NCBI GenBank assembly: GCA_024734555.1
Contig: JANPWX010020199.1
Coordinates: 3,167,150 to 3,231,149, forward strand
Length of the DNA stretch: 64,000 nt
Reading direction: 5' to 3'
DNA from: Trochalopteron elliotii
Lineage: Eukaryota > Chordata > Aves > Passeriformes > Leiothrichidae
In this document: piece after piece, positions 44,759 through 57,300 of the stretch
Layout: each line of letters begins with the position of its first letter
Numbering within the stretch: the stretch's first letter is position 1
Translations under genes and position numbers: made by a program
Notes under the pieces: model-generated
The model's database searches: none
Told to the model about the DNA's origin: nothing
What the model saw: the letters and a program-made list of their open reading frames with translations, nothing else

Positions 44759-46599
44759 ATTAGTAATATCAGAAGCAGAGAGCATTAATCCATCAATTTC
44801 ATTTACACTCACATGCCCTTACATAGGTAAAAATCGAAGGCACATTAAACACAGAGTTCAAACATTTGTCAATATAGCAGGCTGTGGATGTCACACCTGT
44901 TTCTATATCAAAGATTTTCATGACTCTGAATCAGACCCTTTACCATGAGATAGCCTCCCAGGTCCTGCTCCCACTCCCTTCTACTCTTCCCTTTCCCTTT
45001 GATAAAAGGCTGCTCAGCATACACCACTATTCCAGCCAGAAGCAGCTTAAAACAAAGGATAAAAGTAAAGCTAGGATATTTCAGAGAACTCTATTCCTTG
45101 CCTATAGGCCTCTGTTCACATGGCAAGAACAGTAGAGGCATGGAAGAGGCAGCTGCAGAGCTGACAGGACTGCAGGGGTGCCGAGGCCAGTATGAGGGCA
45201 CTTTCCCACCCAGTGGAATGACATCAAAGGACAGCTTGCCAGAGAAAGCTTTTCTCAGCTGTAGCCGTAGGTAACAATGTACCAATACAGAATACATCCA
45301 CTGCAGAAATTCCTAAGTGAGCAAAGTCTGTATCAATTAAGATACAAACTTAGTCAAAATGGCATATAATATAAGCAGGTTTAAAGGGTTATATTACAAG
45401 CAAGCTCAGAAACATATACGTTTACAGGCTTTGGCCTTACAGAATGCACAGTCACAAAGCAACAAAGCACCTATGGAGGTACTTTAGAATTTTATCTCCA
45501 TATGTGACCGGACCTTACTGCTTTTACTCACCCATCCAAAAGTGAGTATCCCCTTCCTTAAGGCCAGATGTACCCTTCAGGCATCCCTACTGGTGGGGGA
45601 TCCACACAGAAGCTGCCTGCACCCTCAGGTTTGCCCCTATGGCCCAGGATCCAGCAGCATTTTATACCCTTCTGTATGCTGACGTGTACCAAACTCAATT
45701 AAAATCATCAGAGCTCTTCAATTTCTCCTGTAATTCCTCCTGGTGTGGCTCTTAGGACAAATCACACTGATCATCAAAAACAACTGCAAGAGGGGAAGAT
45801 GTGGAGACCCAAGTATCTTTTGTCACCATCACAAAATTTCATTATGAAAACATGAAAAAAATTGTATTATGTAGTTCAACAATGGTTAAAAATAGATCTC
45901 CTCAACAGTCTTCCCCTGTAAATAAAAAATTCATAACTGAATGTTTGTGATATCAATATTAATGGAAAGGCAATGAGAGTACTACAGTAACACAACTCAC
46001 CTGGTAAGCTGGTTCCATCAAAACAAGTCATATTAACACTGCTGAATACCTCCAAAGCTAAAATAAAGGTGTTCTGAAGCATTTTCATCTGAAGAAACCC
46101 AAGCAGAGAAGCAGTTCACCATAAGTGTCCAATGTGATTCTGTGACTGAGAAAGAAAAAACAAATACGTCATCCTCAGATACATCAACAGCAGATCAGTG
46201 ACAAGTAGTTCTCTACATTAGTAGAAAGTTGTTTAGTGACATTAGTTTTGTGACAATACCTTTCTACATGGCACTAAAGGGGTGGCCATTTGAAATTGCA
46301 TAAATCCTGGTGTCTGCATTTTAAAAACAATGCTGAAACCCACAGAGGAGCTACATAAATCAAATTTGCCAAAACCAAGACTTAGAGAAAGCAGAAAACA
46401 GAAAACAACAAATTCTGAATGCTTAATTAATTGAAAACAAATGAGATAAACACTTGAAGACAGTGCAAATATTCCCTCAGAACAAAAACAAGAAAGGTTT
46501 CCTTACTTTGATCAGTGAAAACATATGAAATACTAACAGTTATTGATTGAATTTATTACAGAGTCATCCAGTAAAAATTGGAAAGAATTTATGATAATC

Positions 46600-46730
46600 T
46601 TTAAAGCAAACAAACTAAAGCCAAAAGCCAACAAACCAAAAAAACCCTAAGAAAAAAACCCAAACAAACAAACAAACAAACCCCAAAAAAGAACCAAACC
46701 CACAAACAAACAAAAAAAACCCTCACCTCA
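46600..46730. repeat. AAAC-rich simple sequence
   Basis: A run of AAAC and AACC words on the plus strand, including several tandem CAAA units near 46660-46680. Low complexity, no coding content. Confidence 0.8.
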
Positions 46731-47261
46731 AAAATAATTTCAAGTATTACATTACCAGAAAAGTTGTTCATCAATAGATAAGAATTCCAAATCTAATAAC
46801 AAAATCCATCTGTGAACAATTTGAAAGAAATTTTCAACAAACTATGCTGCACTTTTCCACACTTTTTACTGTAACTGAATGGACTCCCTGATAGATTTTC
46901 TTATTCAGAGGGTATTTAAGCAGCAAATCAGAAGTCAGTATGCAGTTATTTACAGTTTTTTGAAAATAAAATATCAAACAACCAATGCACCCTACTGGCT
47001 GCATTGTGGAAGGCACATAGCGTATTTCTGTTACGAATACATATTAAATTAATACAGCTAATTTAAAAAGTTACTGATTCCTGTCAAGTAACCAAAGGAG
47101 AACAGCAAATATGTAAATTATTACATAGGGAAAATGCAGTCTTAACCCACTGATATTTTTTTCATTTACTGTTATTTAAACCATAACAATAATAAATTAA
47201 ACAATTAAATTCTGTGGTTGTTTTTAACCCATTCTTCTTGTTGGACCCTTGCTAACTAAAA

Positions 47262-47345
47262 AGGGTTTATGGTAGTTTTGGGGATCAATGGTTGTACTTG
47301 GTAATATTAAAGGTCTTTTCCAACCTAAACAATTCTATGATAATA
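47262..47345 (+). mobile_element. CR1 LINE 3' end, plus sense (second 3'-end type)
   Basis: Ends with ttaaaggtcttttccaacct then aaacaattctatgat, the terminus of the CR1 subfamilies whose 3' end reads ATCTTAAAGGTCTTTTCCAACC. This differs from the CCTGATGGGTCCCTTCCAACT type at 4495 and 19085. Severely 5'-truncated; intergenic. Confidence 0.85.
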
Positions 47346-49605
47346 GCTAAATGTATACATGCAAATATTTCCACTGGAGAACAGACTATGCAGTGTCTGT
47401 AGATTTAGCACAATTTGCTTCTTGCATGCTTTTATAGAGATCTTAAGGAATTCCTCTTACTGCATCTTACGGTCACATCTTAATAACTTCCTTTGGCCTT
47501 TACTGGAGCTGCAGAGCTACCTTGACATTACTATTTCCTACAATTTTACTACCATTACCAATTACCAAGCAGGGAAGCAGAGATGGACAAAGGTTCTATA
47601 TTATTTCCCTGTGAACCTCTTAATGAGTCATAATTTATCATGTAATTCAAGCAATTCAACATACATTTAGACACTTTAACTGTAAACACTTTAAATGTAA
47701 ATCTAGACTGATGGTACTAAATTATAGAATGACTTACAAAAACAGTGGTGGCACATGACATGGGGTAACTTCCAGATGGAAAGAGTATGTTTGGGATTTT
47801 AATAAAAAATTACTAACAAGTTCTATCAGCCCTTCTACATCTTCATTACAGGTCCTTTCTAATAATTTCTTAAGATCTTCCTAATATTTCTATGTGTATA
47901 CTAAACTTCCTAACTCTGATCAGGGCACACAAGAAATAACATGACCAAGAGGAATGTGGTACAGATCCATGCAGATGCTGCTGGAATGCCATAGTGTGAT
48001 TAACATTGACCCTGTTGCTCATTGAGAATGCACTATTAGGATATGCAAAGTAACTTACATGGGAATAGAGAAAGGCTGTATTCCTATTAGCATTCATGGG
48101 AGCTATGCAGCTCCAGTCTTGTTCATCAAGTTTGGAATATACCCTTTTGTTATTGATGGGAAAATGTCACCAGTTACAAATGGTTACACACAGGGGTGTA
48201 GCAGGGTCAAAGCAAACTCCAACACTTTCTTTCCCTTTCTAAGGCAGAGTGCTGCTTCAGCAGCTCTTTTTTGACCTGATGGTACACCTCTGTAGTTAAA
48301 GAAATGGTGAAATTCCCTGTTCCTGATCTTTGTTGTAACCTCACCACCTAAAGATTAAAGAAAACCTCCAAAAGGATATTCCATCAGTGGTGTGTTATGG
48401 GACAATCATTAGACACCACTACAGGCATCCTTGTGTATGAAGTCTGACTTCAAATTCCACTACAGATCAACCCACAGCTCTGATGAGTCTCATAAAACAG
48501 TCTTTCAAATGCATGAATAGGGTCTGAGTCATCAGTTTCCCAGCTACAGATAACTGCAGTTACTTCACTTCTATTACTGAAAGCTTTCTTTAAAAAACAA
48601 AACAGAACTGCTTAGTGCTGCAAATATTCCTTGCCAGATATGGCACAGCACTTCTTAATAGATGAAATCCTAAATCACTAAGTTAAAATTAATTTTCTTC
48701 AATTTGAGATCCCACAAGAAAAGGTTTGCGTTTATGGAAAATTAATTCAACTTTGTCATCTTCAACATTGCTCTTTCCAGAAATACAGTGGTGTAAGGTT
48801 CATTCTACTCGCATTTAGTATCCCCAGAAAGACATAAAAGCATTCTGGGCCTCCTACAAATATGTTCACACATTTGTCATGTAATCTGACAATTCAAGCT
48901 TCTCTTTGTTGGATAGTGGCTCCTGTGTGGGGCTGTATCTAAGCCTTCAGTGCAGCTGTGTTAATCAGCACAAGCTGTCCTTCTGACCCATGATAAAAAT
49001 AGAAAGCTTATTTCTGAGCAGGCTTTGATTGGGAAATTGCTATGAGAGACAACATTGCCTGTCTAGGAGAAACCACACTGTTCACAGTTAATTACACCTG
49101 AAACACTCAGCAAGGAAAATGTTAGGAAAATGTAAGTAAAATACCCTTAGCTAGGCTACTAAATGGTTTAGAAAGCGTCTGGACTTGTAAGAAACTTTGG
49201 TTTGAGGAAATCCTAACTACTACTAGGTATCCACTGAGCTATTTTAACAAATAAATAAGAATAAGAAAACCTGAAAATTAGCTTTGACAAAGTAGACCCA
49301 ACTTCCTGCAGGAGCGAAATCACTTTTCAATGCTAATACTATTCTATGCTTCTTCACAAAGGACAGTGATCAGACCTGCATGAAATGGCTAGCTTCTTAT
49401 TTTGTGCTGACTTCTGTCCCTGAGAATATTTCTATTCTTTCAGGCAAACCTCTATGCTCTTGAGAGGAATGTACTGCTCTTGTTGTTGATGCCATTTGGC
49501 TAGGGAATACCTAGACAGTCTTGAGAATACCTTTATTGTAACTAATCCATCCCTCATCCACAACAGAATACTATTTTAAGGCAGATACAGACAAATATAT
49601 GTCTG

Positions 49606-49771
<166 letters not shown>

Positions 49772-50640
49772 TAGGCTGAGATACAAGAATGCAATGTACC
49801 TCCACAGTTTGTTTTACAGCATCAGGAAATGTGGCTTCAATTAAGCTTACTGTGTGTGGATGTGACACTTCATGGAGCTACAAAATTGTTAGCTCTTATT
49901 TTTATGTCTTCAGGCTCAAGTCATGTAGTTTTTAAAAGTAAAGCCATAAAAACCCCTATATTTTTTTAATATCAAACACATTTCTAACCACTTTGGTTGT
50001 TTAGGAAAGTCTGGAAACTTTCTATAGCAAGGCTCGAAAACGAAAGGAAAGAAACCCACCCTAATTTAAAATTACTTTAAGATTAGATTTAATCTATTTA
50101 GGAACCAGACCTGCAAACACATTCGTCTTCAACAACTTTTTTACAAAATATCTAGCCTAACCTTAGAGCTATCAGGTTTTTTAAGGAATACTGCTCTTGC
50201 TCCTGCTATAATACAAAACTTTCCCCTAAGACTGTGTCAGGAGAAAGACACACTAGATTAAATTTACTAGTCAGACTAGGACATCTGCCTAATGCCTCAG
50301 CACCCCAAAAGCTGCTGAGCAAAAATGATTGTACTAGGGAAGGAAAGCTGAAATATCTACACGGTTTAATTTGTGATACGTCTCTTGTGAGAAAGATCTA
50401 TCAGAGCGGGCTGTACTTCTGTACCTCAGTAGCACTAGTCCTGAGGGACCGGTGTGAAGGGACATAAAGAAACTGCCTGGCAGCCTCTGAGGATGCAGCA
50501 AGGTGGTAAGAGCCAGGCGGGACAAAAAGATACAGAACGTGGAGAGGAGCTGCGAACGGTGGCAAAAAGCGTGTCAGAAAAACCCTCTTATTGATCCAAA
50601 TACATGGCAACTTCGTATATCTGAGCAGACTCCGTTTCTC
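49772..50640. other. Flank between microsatellite and LYSMD3 CpG block
   Basis: About 870 bases of ordinary sequence rising in GC toward the right. No promoter motif or exon can be assigned. Confidence 0.6.
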
Positions 50641-50714
50641 CAGGAGGATCGGCAAGAGCACACGGGCGGCTAGAGGGGAAGGCGAGGGTGAAGCGCTTCC
50701 TCGCCCGGCAGCGC

Positions 50715-50838
50715 CGGCCCCGCGCTCCAGCCTCCAACGCCGAGCGGCTCGGCCACTGCGCTCTCTGGGCCGCGGCGCAGCAGCGCGGGGCAGAGCAGGA
50801 CCGGGCCGCTCGGCGTTGGTGGCTGGAGCGCGGGGCCG
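50715..50838. repeat. Inverted repeat with its right arm ending at the sequence gap
   Basis: Arm 50715-50752 (starting CGGCCCCGCGCTCCAGCC) and arm 50801-50838 are reverse complements at 36 of 38 positions by eye, with a 48-base spacer. The right arm ends exactly at the first N. It could be a genuine GC-rich hairpin that stopped sequencing, or a fold-back assembly error at the contig end. Confidence 0.85.
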
Positions 50839-51138
50839 NNNNNNNNNNNNNNNNNNNNNNNNNNNNNNNNNNNNNNNNNNNNNNNNNNNNNNNNNNNNNN
50901 NNNNNNNNNNNNNNNNNNNNNNNNNNNNNNNNNNNNNNNNNNNNNNNNNNNNNNNNNNNNNNNNNNNNNNNNNNNNNNNNNNNNNNNNNNNNNNNNNNNN
51001 NNNNNNNNNNNNNNNNNNNNNNNNNNNNNNNNNNNNNNNNNNNNNNNNNNNNNNNNNNNNNNNNNNNNNNNNNNNNNNNNNNNNNNNNNNNNNNNNNNNN
51101 NNNNNNNNNNNNNNNNNNNNNNNNNNNNNNNNNNNNNN
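50839..51138. other. Assembly gap, 300 Ns
   Basis: Exactly 300 undetermined bases inside the CpG island, probably covering the LYSMD3 5' UTR or promoter. The true length is unknown. Open frames that cross it are meaningless. Confidence 1.
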
Positions 51139-51221
51139 CATACGTCCTCAATTAAGCACCGTAGGGCACCCCGCGGAGGGCGCCACGCCTGCGGTCTGTT
51201 CTACAGGGCCACCCGCGGAGC

Positions 51222-51482
51222 ATGGCCGGCAGAGGCGGCGGCAGCGGCCCGCAGCCGCCCGCCGTGGTGCAGCCGCTCTCCGGCGGTCACCTGTACCCCT
51301 TCGTGAGCTCGGAGAGCGAGGGGCCCGAGGAGGAAGGCGAGGTGTCGGAACTGCGGCCGCGGGGCAGGGAGAAGGTCCGGCGGAGCGCGTCGAGGGACAG
51401 ACTGGATGATATCGTCCTGCTGACCAAGGACATCCGGGAAGGGGACACGCTGAACGCGATCGCGCTGCAGTTCTGCTGCTCG
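51222..51482 (+). CDS. LYSMD3: LYSMD3 coding exon 1
   Basis: Starts at ATG 51222 (context GCGGAGCATGG) and encodes residues 1-87, ending phase 0 at TCG|GTGAGT. The N-terminal 60 residues are Gly/Pro/Glu/Arg-rich and probably disordered. They are followed by the first half of a LysM domain: [16 protein letters not shown], then [10 protein letters not shown]. The domain is completed by exon 2. It lies just downstream of the CpG-rich gap region; no upstream in-frame ATG is visible after the gap. Confidence 0.95.
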
Positions 51483-53435
51483 GTGAGTGCCCCGGCCCCG
51501 CGGGGCCGTCCCGGGCGGGCCGCTCGCGGAGGCAGCGCGTGGGAAATGCCGCGTTCTCAGAAGTGGAAAATGACGTCAGATTGTTCGTGTTACAGCGCAG
51601 GGTTCCGCTTCCGTGCGCTTTTCCCCTTAGAACCAATACAAGTGGGAGAAGCAAGTGCCTAGTTTTGGTTGTGACACTCTCTCCAGGGTACGTGCTACAT
51701 TCAAAGCTGTGCTTCGGTCACAGGTCGGCGCAGCCGTCCTCGCTGTTGGGCTGGGTGACGAGGGTGCTGGTGAAATAACTTAAGGGTTTGTGTGGAGCCC
51801 TAATTCCATCAAAGTAGGGGGAAAAAAATCCTCCGTATTTTTCTTTTGAATTCTGCTTTGGGAATTCTTTTGGGAACTTTCCACCCCTGTGCACCCTTTT
51901 TTGTGCTCATTACTTCTAGCTCAGTTCTTACATGAGTCTGGGAAATGTCCTGCCTACCCAGTAATTTTTGGCGTCAGTACTATTAAGGCAGTGGCATTGG
52001 TCTTGGTAGATGTTTCCAGTTTTAACAGGTCAGCTGTGTGTGTTGATGGAACTGGTGCACAGGTGCCATGAGGTCAAGTTCAAAATCGGTATATACAGAA
52101 TATGTTGTCATCTAATTCTTCAGGCAGAAAGAGAACTGGGACCCTCCTGTTGTGACTTTAGGTATTAAAATCTTGACAGTAACTATTTCCTAATCATGAC
52201 AGACCTTAGCCTCATTAACCAAGTCTCGGCTTCAGAACCTACTGCAGTTAGTTGGGTGTTTTGAGCAGGTTTATGAGGTCAGGCCTCACTAAGAAAGGAA
52301 GGATAATTAAATTGTGCACTTTCTTTAAAATTCTAGAGAATATGGAATTGCGATCCCAGGGCTTGAGGCAGGAAGTATAAGTTGCATTGTGGTGGAATCA
52401 TAAATTGTTGCATTTGGCAGTCTTTTATTCTTACCCAGTTTATTCAGCATCATACGTGTAACATATACACTGCCATAGGAACTGAAGGATTTCTCCACAT
52501 TAAAAAGGTTTGTGTGAACTTGGATACAGTGCATCTTCAAATGGGCACAATTCCTGTGTGCTTTGCAGGTATTGCAGAAAAGCATTGATTTTGAAGTACT
52601 TCATTATGGTGAAGTTTGTGGCTGTGCCTTCTCTAGTGAGGGAGTTACCATCTGAAAATGAAGCCAGTGATTATCCCAGGGCTCTTAAATCTCTGCAGAG
52701 TGTTTCACATTATACTTAAAATCTGAACTTGCTGCAAGCAAAAGGAGATTGATTCTGAGCAAGAACAGGGAAAGGGGGGAGTTGACTTGGATAAGGTAGA
52801 TGACAATTTAAAAGTTACACTTGTTTTCTGTCTTAGCCCCCAGAAGCAGCAAAAAAACACACCTGTGGCCAGATGAATTGTAAACTCATACTTTGTAATA
52901 ACTCCTAACTCAGAAGTTTTTCACTGAATTAGAAATTAACAGTAATTTTCCTAATTTGAAGACTTAAAGTGAGGTGATGTCTCATTAATTTCACAGAGAT
53001 AGTTGCCACCTGATAGCTGAACATACATATAAGTGAATACATCTATGTAAATTGACTTTCAGTCTTCTTATCTGAAGTGAGGAGGTTTTTGCATCATAAT
53101 TAATTTCCTTCTTGCTGTAAAGTTGCTTAGATTTGGTCTTTAACCTCCTCTGACTTCATCCTGTATGAATGGGTATCAGTTAAAAAAAAAAAAACAAACG
53201 TAATGGTAATAAAAACTGAAGGCCTTGCCTTAGACTTCAACTTAAAATCTGAACTTAATTTGAGCAAAATTGTATTCATTTTGAGCAAGAATATGGAAAA
53301 GGAAAGCTGACTTGGGTAGGGCAAAAACAAATGCCTTGTTTCCTTACAAAAGACTTGTATTTCTTAAGGGTGTGGAACTATTAAGAGTTTTGGTTCAATG
53401 GAGTATGGTGTTTTAGCTGTTGTTTTCATTTTTAG
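51483..53435. other. LYSMD3: LYSMD3 intron 1
   Basis: A 1.95 kb intron splitting the LysM domain. Its first part is still CpG-rich and contains a perfect palindromic CRE (51571-51578). The rest is ordinary; open frames at 52382-52719 have no family match. Confidence 0.85.
51571..51578. promoter_or_regulatory. LYSMD3: Perfect CRE palindrome TGACGTCA
   Basis: The full consensus CREB/ATF site lies 89 bases inside LYSMD3 intron 1, at the edge of the CpG island where such sites are often bound. Sequence match only. Confidence 0.5.
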
Positions 53436-54044
53436 GTTGCAGATATCAAGAGAGTTAACAATCTTATCAACGATCAAGATTTTTTTGCCCTGAGGTCTAT
53501 CAGAATTCCAGTGAAAAAGTTCAGTGTATTGACTGAAACCCACATATCTCCAAAAGGAAGACCAGCTCTTCGGCCTGCTCTGTGCTCCCCAGAAGTACAG
53601 GAAACATCTCTTTGTGATAAATTCTCTGCTAATGAGACTGCTGGCAACTTCTTAAAAGAAGTCGATCGAGATATAGAAGAAATAGTGAAGTGCAACGATA
53701 CAAAGAGAGAGAATCTGAATGAAGTTGTTTCTGCTTTAGCAGCCCAACAGGTCTGTTTTGAAACTGATGGTAAAACTAAAAAATGCAAGGATCCTTACTA
53801 CGGAGCAGACTGGGGTATAGGATGGTGGACAGCAGTAGTGATTATGTTGATTATTGGCATAGTAACTCCAGTTTTTTATCTCCTGTATTATGAAGTTCTA
53901 GTGAAAGCAGATGTCAGTCACCATTCTCCAATGGAATCTTCCCATTTGTTTGTCACAGCAGTATCACATCAGAAAGACATAGAAAATGGAATAAATCCAA
54001 CAAATATTATGAAAGTTGATAATCAAGGAGACCTTCAGCATTAA
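53436..54044 (+). CDS. LYSMD3: LYSMD3 coding exon 2 (terminal)
   Basis: Follows acceptor TTTCATTTTTAG and runs to TAA at 54042-54044, giving residues 88-289. It completes the LysM domain (about residues 64-113: [19 protein letters not shown]), then a polar linker with [14 protein letters not shown] and [16 protein letters not shown]. The [11 protein letters not shown] motif leads into a transmembrane helix at about 217-239 ([19 protein letters not shown]), followed by a short polar tail. LYSMD3 is a type II membrane protein; the human protein has been reported as a Golgi-associated chitin sensor. At 289 residues this is slightly shorter than the roughly 306-residue human protein, mainly in the tail. 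Intact. Confidence 0.97.
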   Translation, partial: VADIKRVNNLINDQDFFALRSIRIPVKKFSVLTETHISPKGRPALRPALCSPEVQETSLCDKFSANETAGNFLKEVDRDIEEIVKCNDTKRENLNEVVSALAAQQVCFETDGKTKKCKDPYYGADWGIGWWTAVVIMLIIGIVTPVFYLLYYEVLVKADVSHHSPMESSHLFVTAVSHQKDIENGINPTNIMKVDNQGDLQH

Positions 54045-57000
54045 TAATGGAAGACCCTAGACAACTGTTATTTGTAGATACATAACATAACCTTAGGTAA
54101 AGAGAATCCAGAGAATGAAAAATGCACTTGGAATGCAGGGAAAAACTGTACTGATGTGTGACTTGCCTTTGTTGGTAGTGTTCCACTATAGAGATATTTC
54201 TGGGGATCACATAATCTCTGAATATGCCTGAGACAGGCAATTTGCAAGATTGGAGTGTAAATTAAGGTATGAAGTAATCTCTGAAGCTTTGCACTTTTTT
54301 CTATTTTGATGGGCATGTTTCGTAATTAATGATGAGGTGAAAAAACATAGTTCAAACTAATACACAAGGAGTCTCACTGTGAGTGTGTTTTACAGCCCAG
54401 AAATGGGCATATGGGGATATGTAACTTTTAAACATCTGAAAATATTTATAGAATTCATAGTACACTTGACATTTTAATATCAAGTTTACAGTTGTAAGTT
54501 AAAGTGGTGTTCTCATAATTTTACCTTTCTTATAGAGTAAGATTTTTTTAAAAACTCAATCATTCCATAATTAATTGCCACTATGAAGTTCTTTTTTAGA
54601 ATGACTATTACAGAGGCAGTAGCAAATACTTAAACTGGAATCTTGATATCTTGTGCCTATGATTAACCCATTCTTTAGTACTTTTCAGTATAGGCACTAG
54701 GGTAATTTGTTTTCTCTGTGTGACTCTGTGCCTCAACACAGTCCAGTTAGTAGTCTTCCTGAAACTTTGTATTTTTCCTTGGTATCCTGCTGAAAACTGA
54801 CTGGACTGCATTCTCATCTGGTCACCTGCATGTAGAATGAAAGAAGTGCAGAAGTGTGGCACCTTGCTGTAACTGCCCCAGTAGTCCTTATTTTCTGCTA
54901 ACAGATTAATTTTTTCCCCCTTCCAGTTAATCTCAGTTCAGGACCAACTGATTCTTCAGAGAGCAGTCATGTGGGTACTGAGCATGCTAATATTGGTCTT
55001 GTGCTTGTGAACCTCAAGCACTTAACTTTTTCATGAAATGTCCCAGAAAACTTCAAACGATATTTAATGCCTGCTAGCAAATTGCAGCAGAATAGACAAC
55101 TTGTAGCTTCAGACTTGTTCTTTACATAATAGTGTGTTCATTAACCACTCTGCTCTTGAATGTTTCTCTTGGAGTTTCATGATCAGCTTTGGTTTTCCCC
55201 TCTTTTTCTTTCTCTATTCTATAAGATAAAAAAACCCCACACCTCTGGACTCTTCATACAGAAACGAGGTACTTGTGTACTCAGAATGCTTTTAAATAAA
55301 AACTAAGATGGTGCCTATAATTTTTTTGGTTATATTTGCCTTGTGGAGCAAGAATTCCACTGCCCTGTTCAAAATAGTATTTATTACCAAAACCCAAGAT
55401 AACAAACTTGATTAGGACTTAAAAAGAAGTGGAAAAACAGTATCCTTTAAACTGCTGTTGTAGCCTTTCCAATGAGTGTCTTGACTAAGTATATATAGTG
55501 TAAAAGGCAGGTAAAGTGAATGTGTTCTAACTGTTGAGGTATTCCAAAATGCTTTGTAGGATTCTGAGAGTAAAGACTTGGGCCCCATCTGTTCTTGGGG
55601 TACCTGTTGCCCCAAGAAGTGGGGCAGATAGTCTTCACTGGCATGCCAAGTGTATGAACAAGAATTGGCTAACTTGTATTATATTGAAACTGAGGCAGGC
55701 CAAAGCTTGAAGGAAAATGGTGTACAGTCAGGTACCTGAAGTATGATCTGTGACTGTTTAACCTTTTGATTAAAGCAGCATCTGTGGAGATAGTGAGCCT
55801 ACTCATAGTCTCCACACTAGAAAAGGCATTACAAACAGCATGAACTTGATGGTTTGCATAACACTTGTTTTCAAAGATCTTTTCAAATAGTAGTTCTTTT
55901 CGTTAAGAGAATATGCCAGTAAAACTAGCATAAACACTGAGGAAGCAGTTCTAATGCTATATGAAAAAATGTTACACAAAATAATTTATGGTGGCTAAAG
56001 TGGTAACAGCTCTCATGGTTAAAACTTTAAAAAGTGACTCACTCAGACAAGAAAGCTTTGGCACATAAAAACAAATGTTTTCTATATAGGATGAGACTTG
56101 GTATATAATGGATTTTTTTTGCTGCAAGCCTTTTTATTGTTTTGCTTCTCCCATCATTCTGTTGCTGAAACTCACCAGTTCTAGTACTTTATCCTTCCAT
56201 TTCTTACGGATTCATCAAAGAATATTAAATTAGGTATTGCGATGATGCGGCACAAGCCTAATTTACAGCACATATCTGAACTGATGGTTATGGCTGTTGA
56301 AAATGAACAAATGGCTGTTGGTGCAGAAGTGAAATTAACTGCGGTTGTGGTTTGACCAGGCCAGGAAGGTCTGTTACCTGTTGATGTATGGGTACAGAGG
56401 TCTGTGGTGGTACAGCTGAAGAGTCCTCTCGTGTGTCCCTGACCCTGGGCTTCTACAGTGTCGAAGATATGTGGCTTACTGGCACTGAGTTGAGGTGATG
56501 TGCCTTGATTTACCTTAGTTATGGATAAGCAGTCTTTGGAAAAACACAGAGGGACAGCTGTTTCACTGGACTATGTTCTATTCTGACCAAGAGCCTGGCA
56601 TGTTTTTACATATGTATTATGTAGCATATTTCATACAGTGCATTTTTAATTCGAGTTAACTTTATCAGAAGATTCAGTAGATCTCTTTTCAAGACTGTAG
56701 GACTCCAGATCCTGGCAATCTACAATTGTTAGCTGCCTTGGTTTTCTGCAGAATGTGGGGATCTTTACAGCTTTTTTTCAAAGTACAACACAACTGGTAA
56801 TTCATCATTACATGTCAGCCCTGAATAAATAGGGTAACTGCTCTCTGAGGAAGTTAAATCTGATTCAAGTTAAAATCTGTGAAGTTAAGTCCTTTAGAAA
56901 CTGAATTCTTAAACAAACAAACAAAACAAAAATAAACCCCAAAAGGAAACAAAAAAAGAACCAAAACCTCCACAAACGTGGAATAATTGAGTTGTAAATC

Positions 57001-57300
57001 ACCTTTTGGATTAATTGCACTAGGTTGTTCAGGAAGTGGGTTTTAAATTTAAGTGCATATTACATGGTTGGATCATATAAAATCTAAATGGTTTAAGTCT
57101 GGTATACTTCGGAGTAAGTTCTCACAAATAGTCTTTGTAATTTTTATAAGGGCTGAAAATACAACTTTGTGAAATGCTTCTGAGTGAGGATGCAAGTCTT
57201 ATTTTAAATAAATTTCTGCTCCTCTGCTTTTGGAAGAACAAGTAATATATGTAAAATAAAGATTTTATTTTAGACTGCAGTGAAAATGGCGCATTTAATA
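54045..57300 (+). other. LYSMD3: LYSMD3 3' UTR region (end not determined)
   Basis: AT-rich noncoding sequence after the LYSMD3 stop. Candidate AATAAA poly(A) signals in the sense strand occur at 55295-55300 and 57255-57260, with others near 56824 and 57208. Which one is used cannot be told here. An AAAC-rich simple tract lies at about 56910-56980. Confidence 0.5.

Larger units (their letters stand above)
50641..51560. promoter_or_regulatory. LYSMD3: CpG island with the LYSMD3 promoter region
   Basis: Very GC- and CpG-rich on both sides of a run of Ns and extending over the first coding exon of LYSMD3. It is the only strong CpG island in the window. The transcription start probably lies in or beside the unsequenced part, so it cannot be placed. 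Confidence 0.8.

Noticed and set aside
50401..51409. Long open frames (up to 272 codons) crossing 50.6-51.4 kb on both strands.
   Set aside because: They run through 300 Ns and GC-rich promoter sequence; only the LYSMD3 exon from 51222 is supported.
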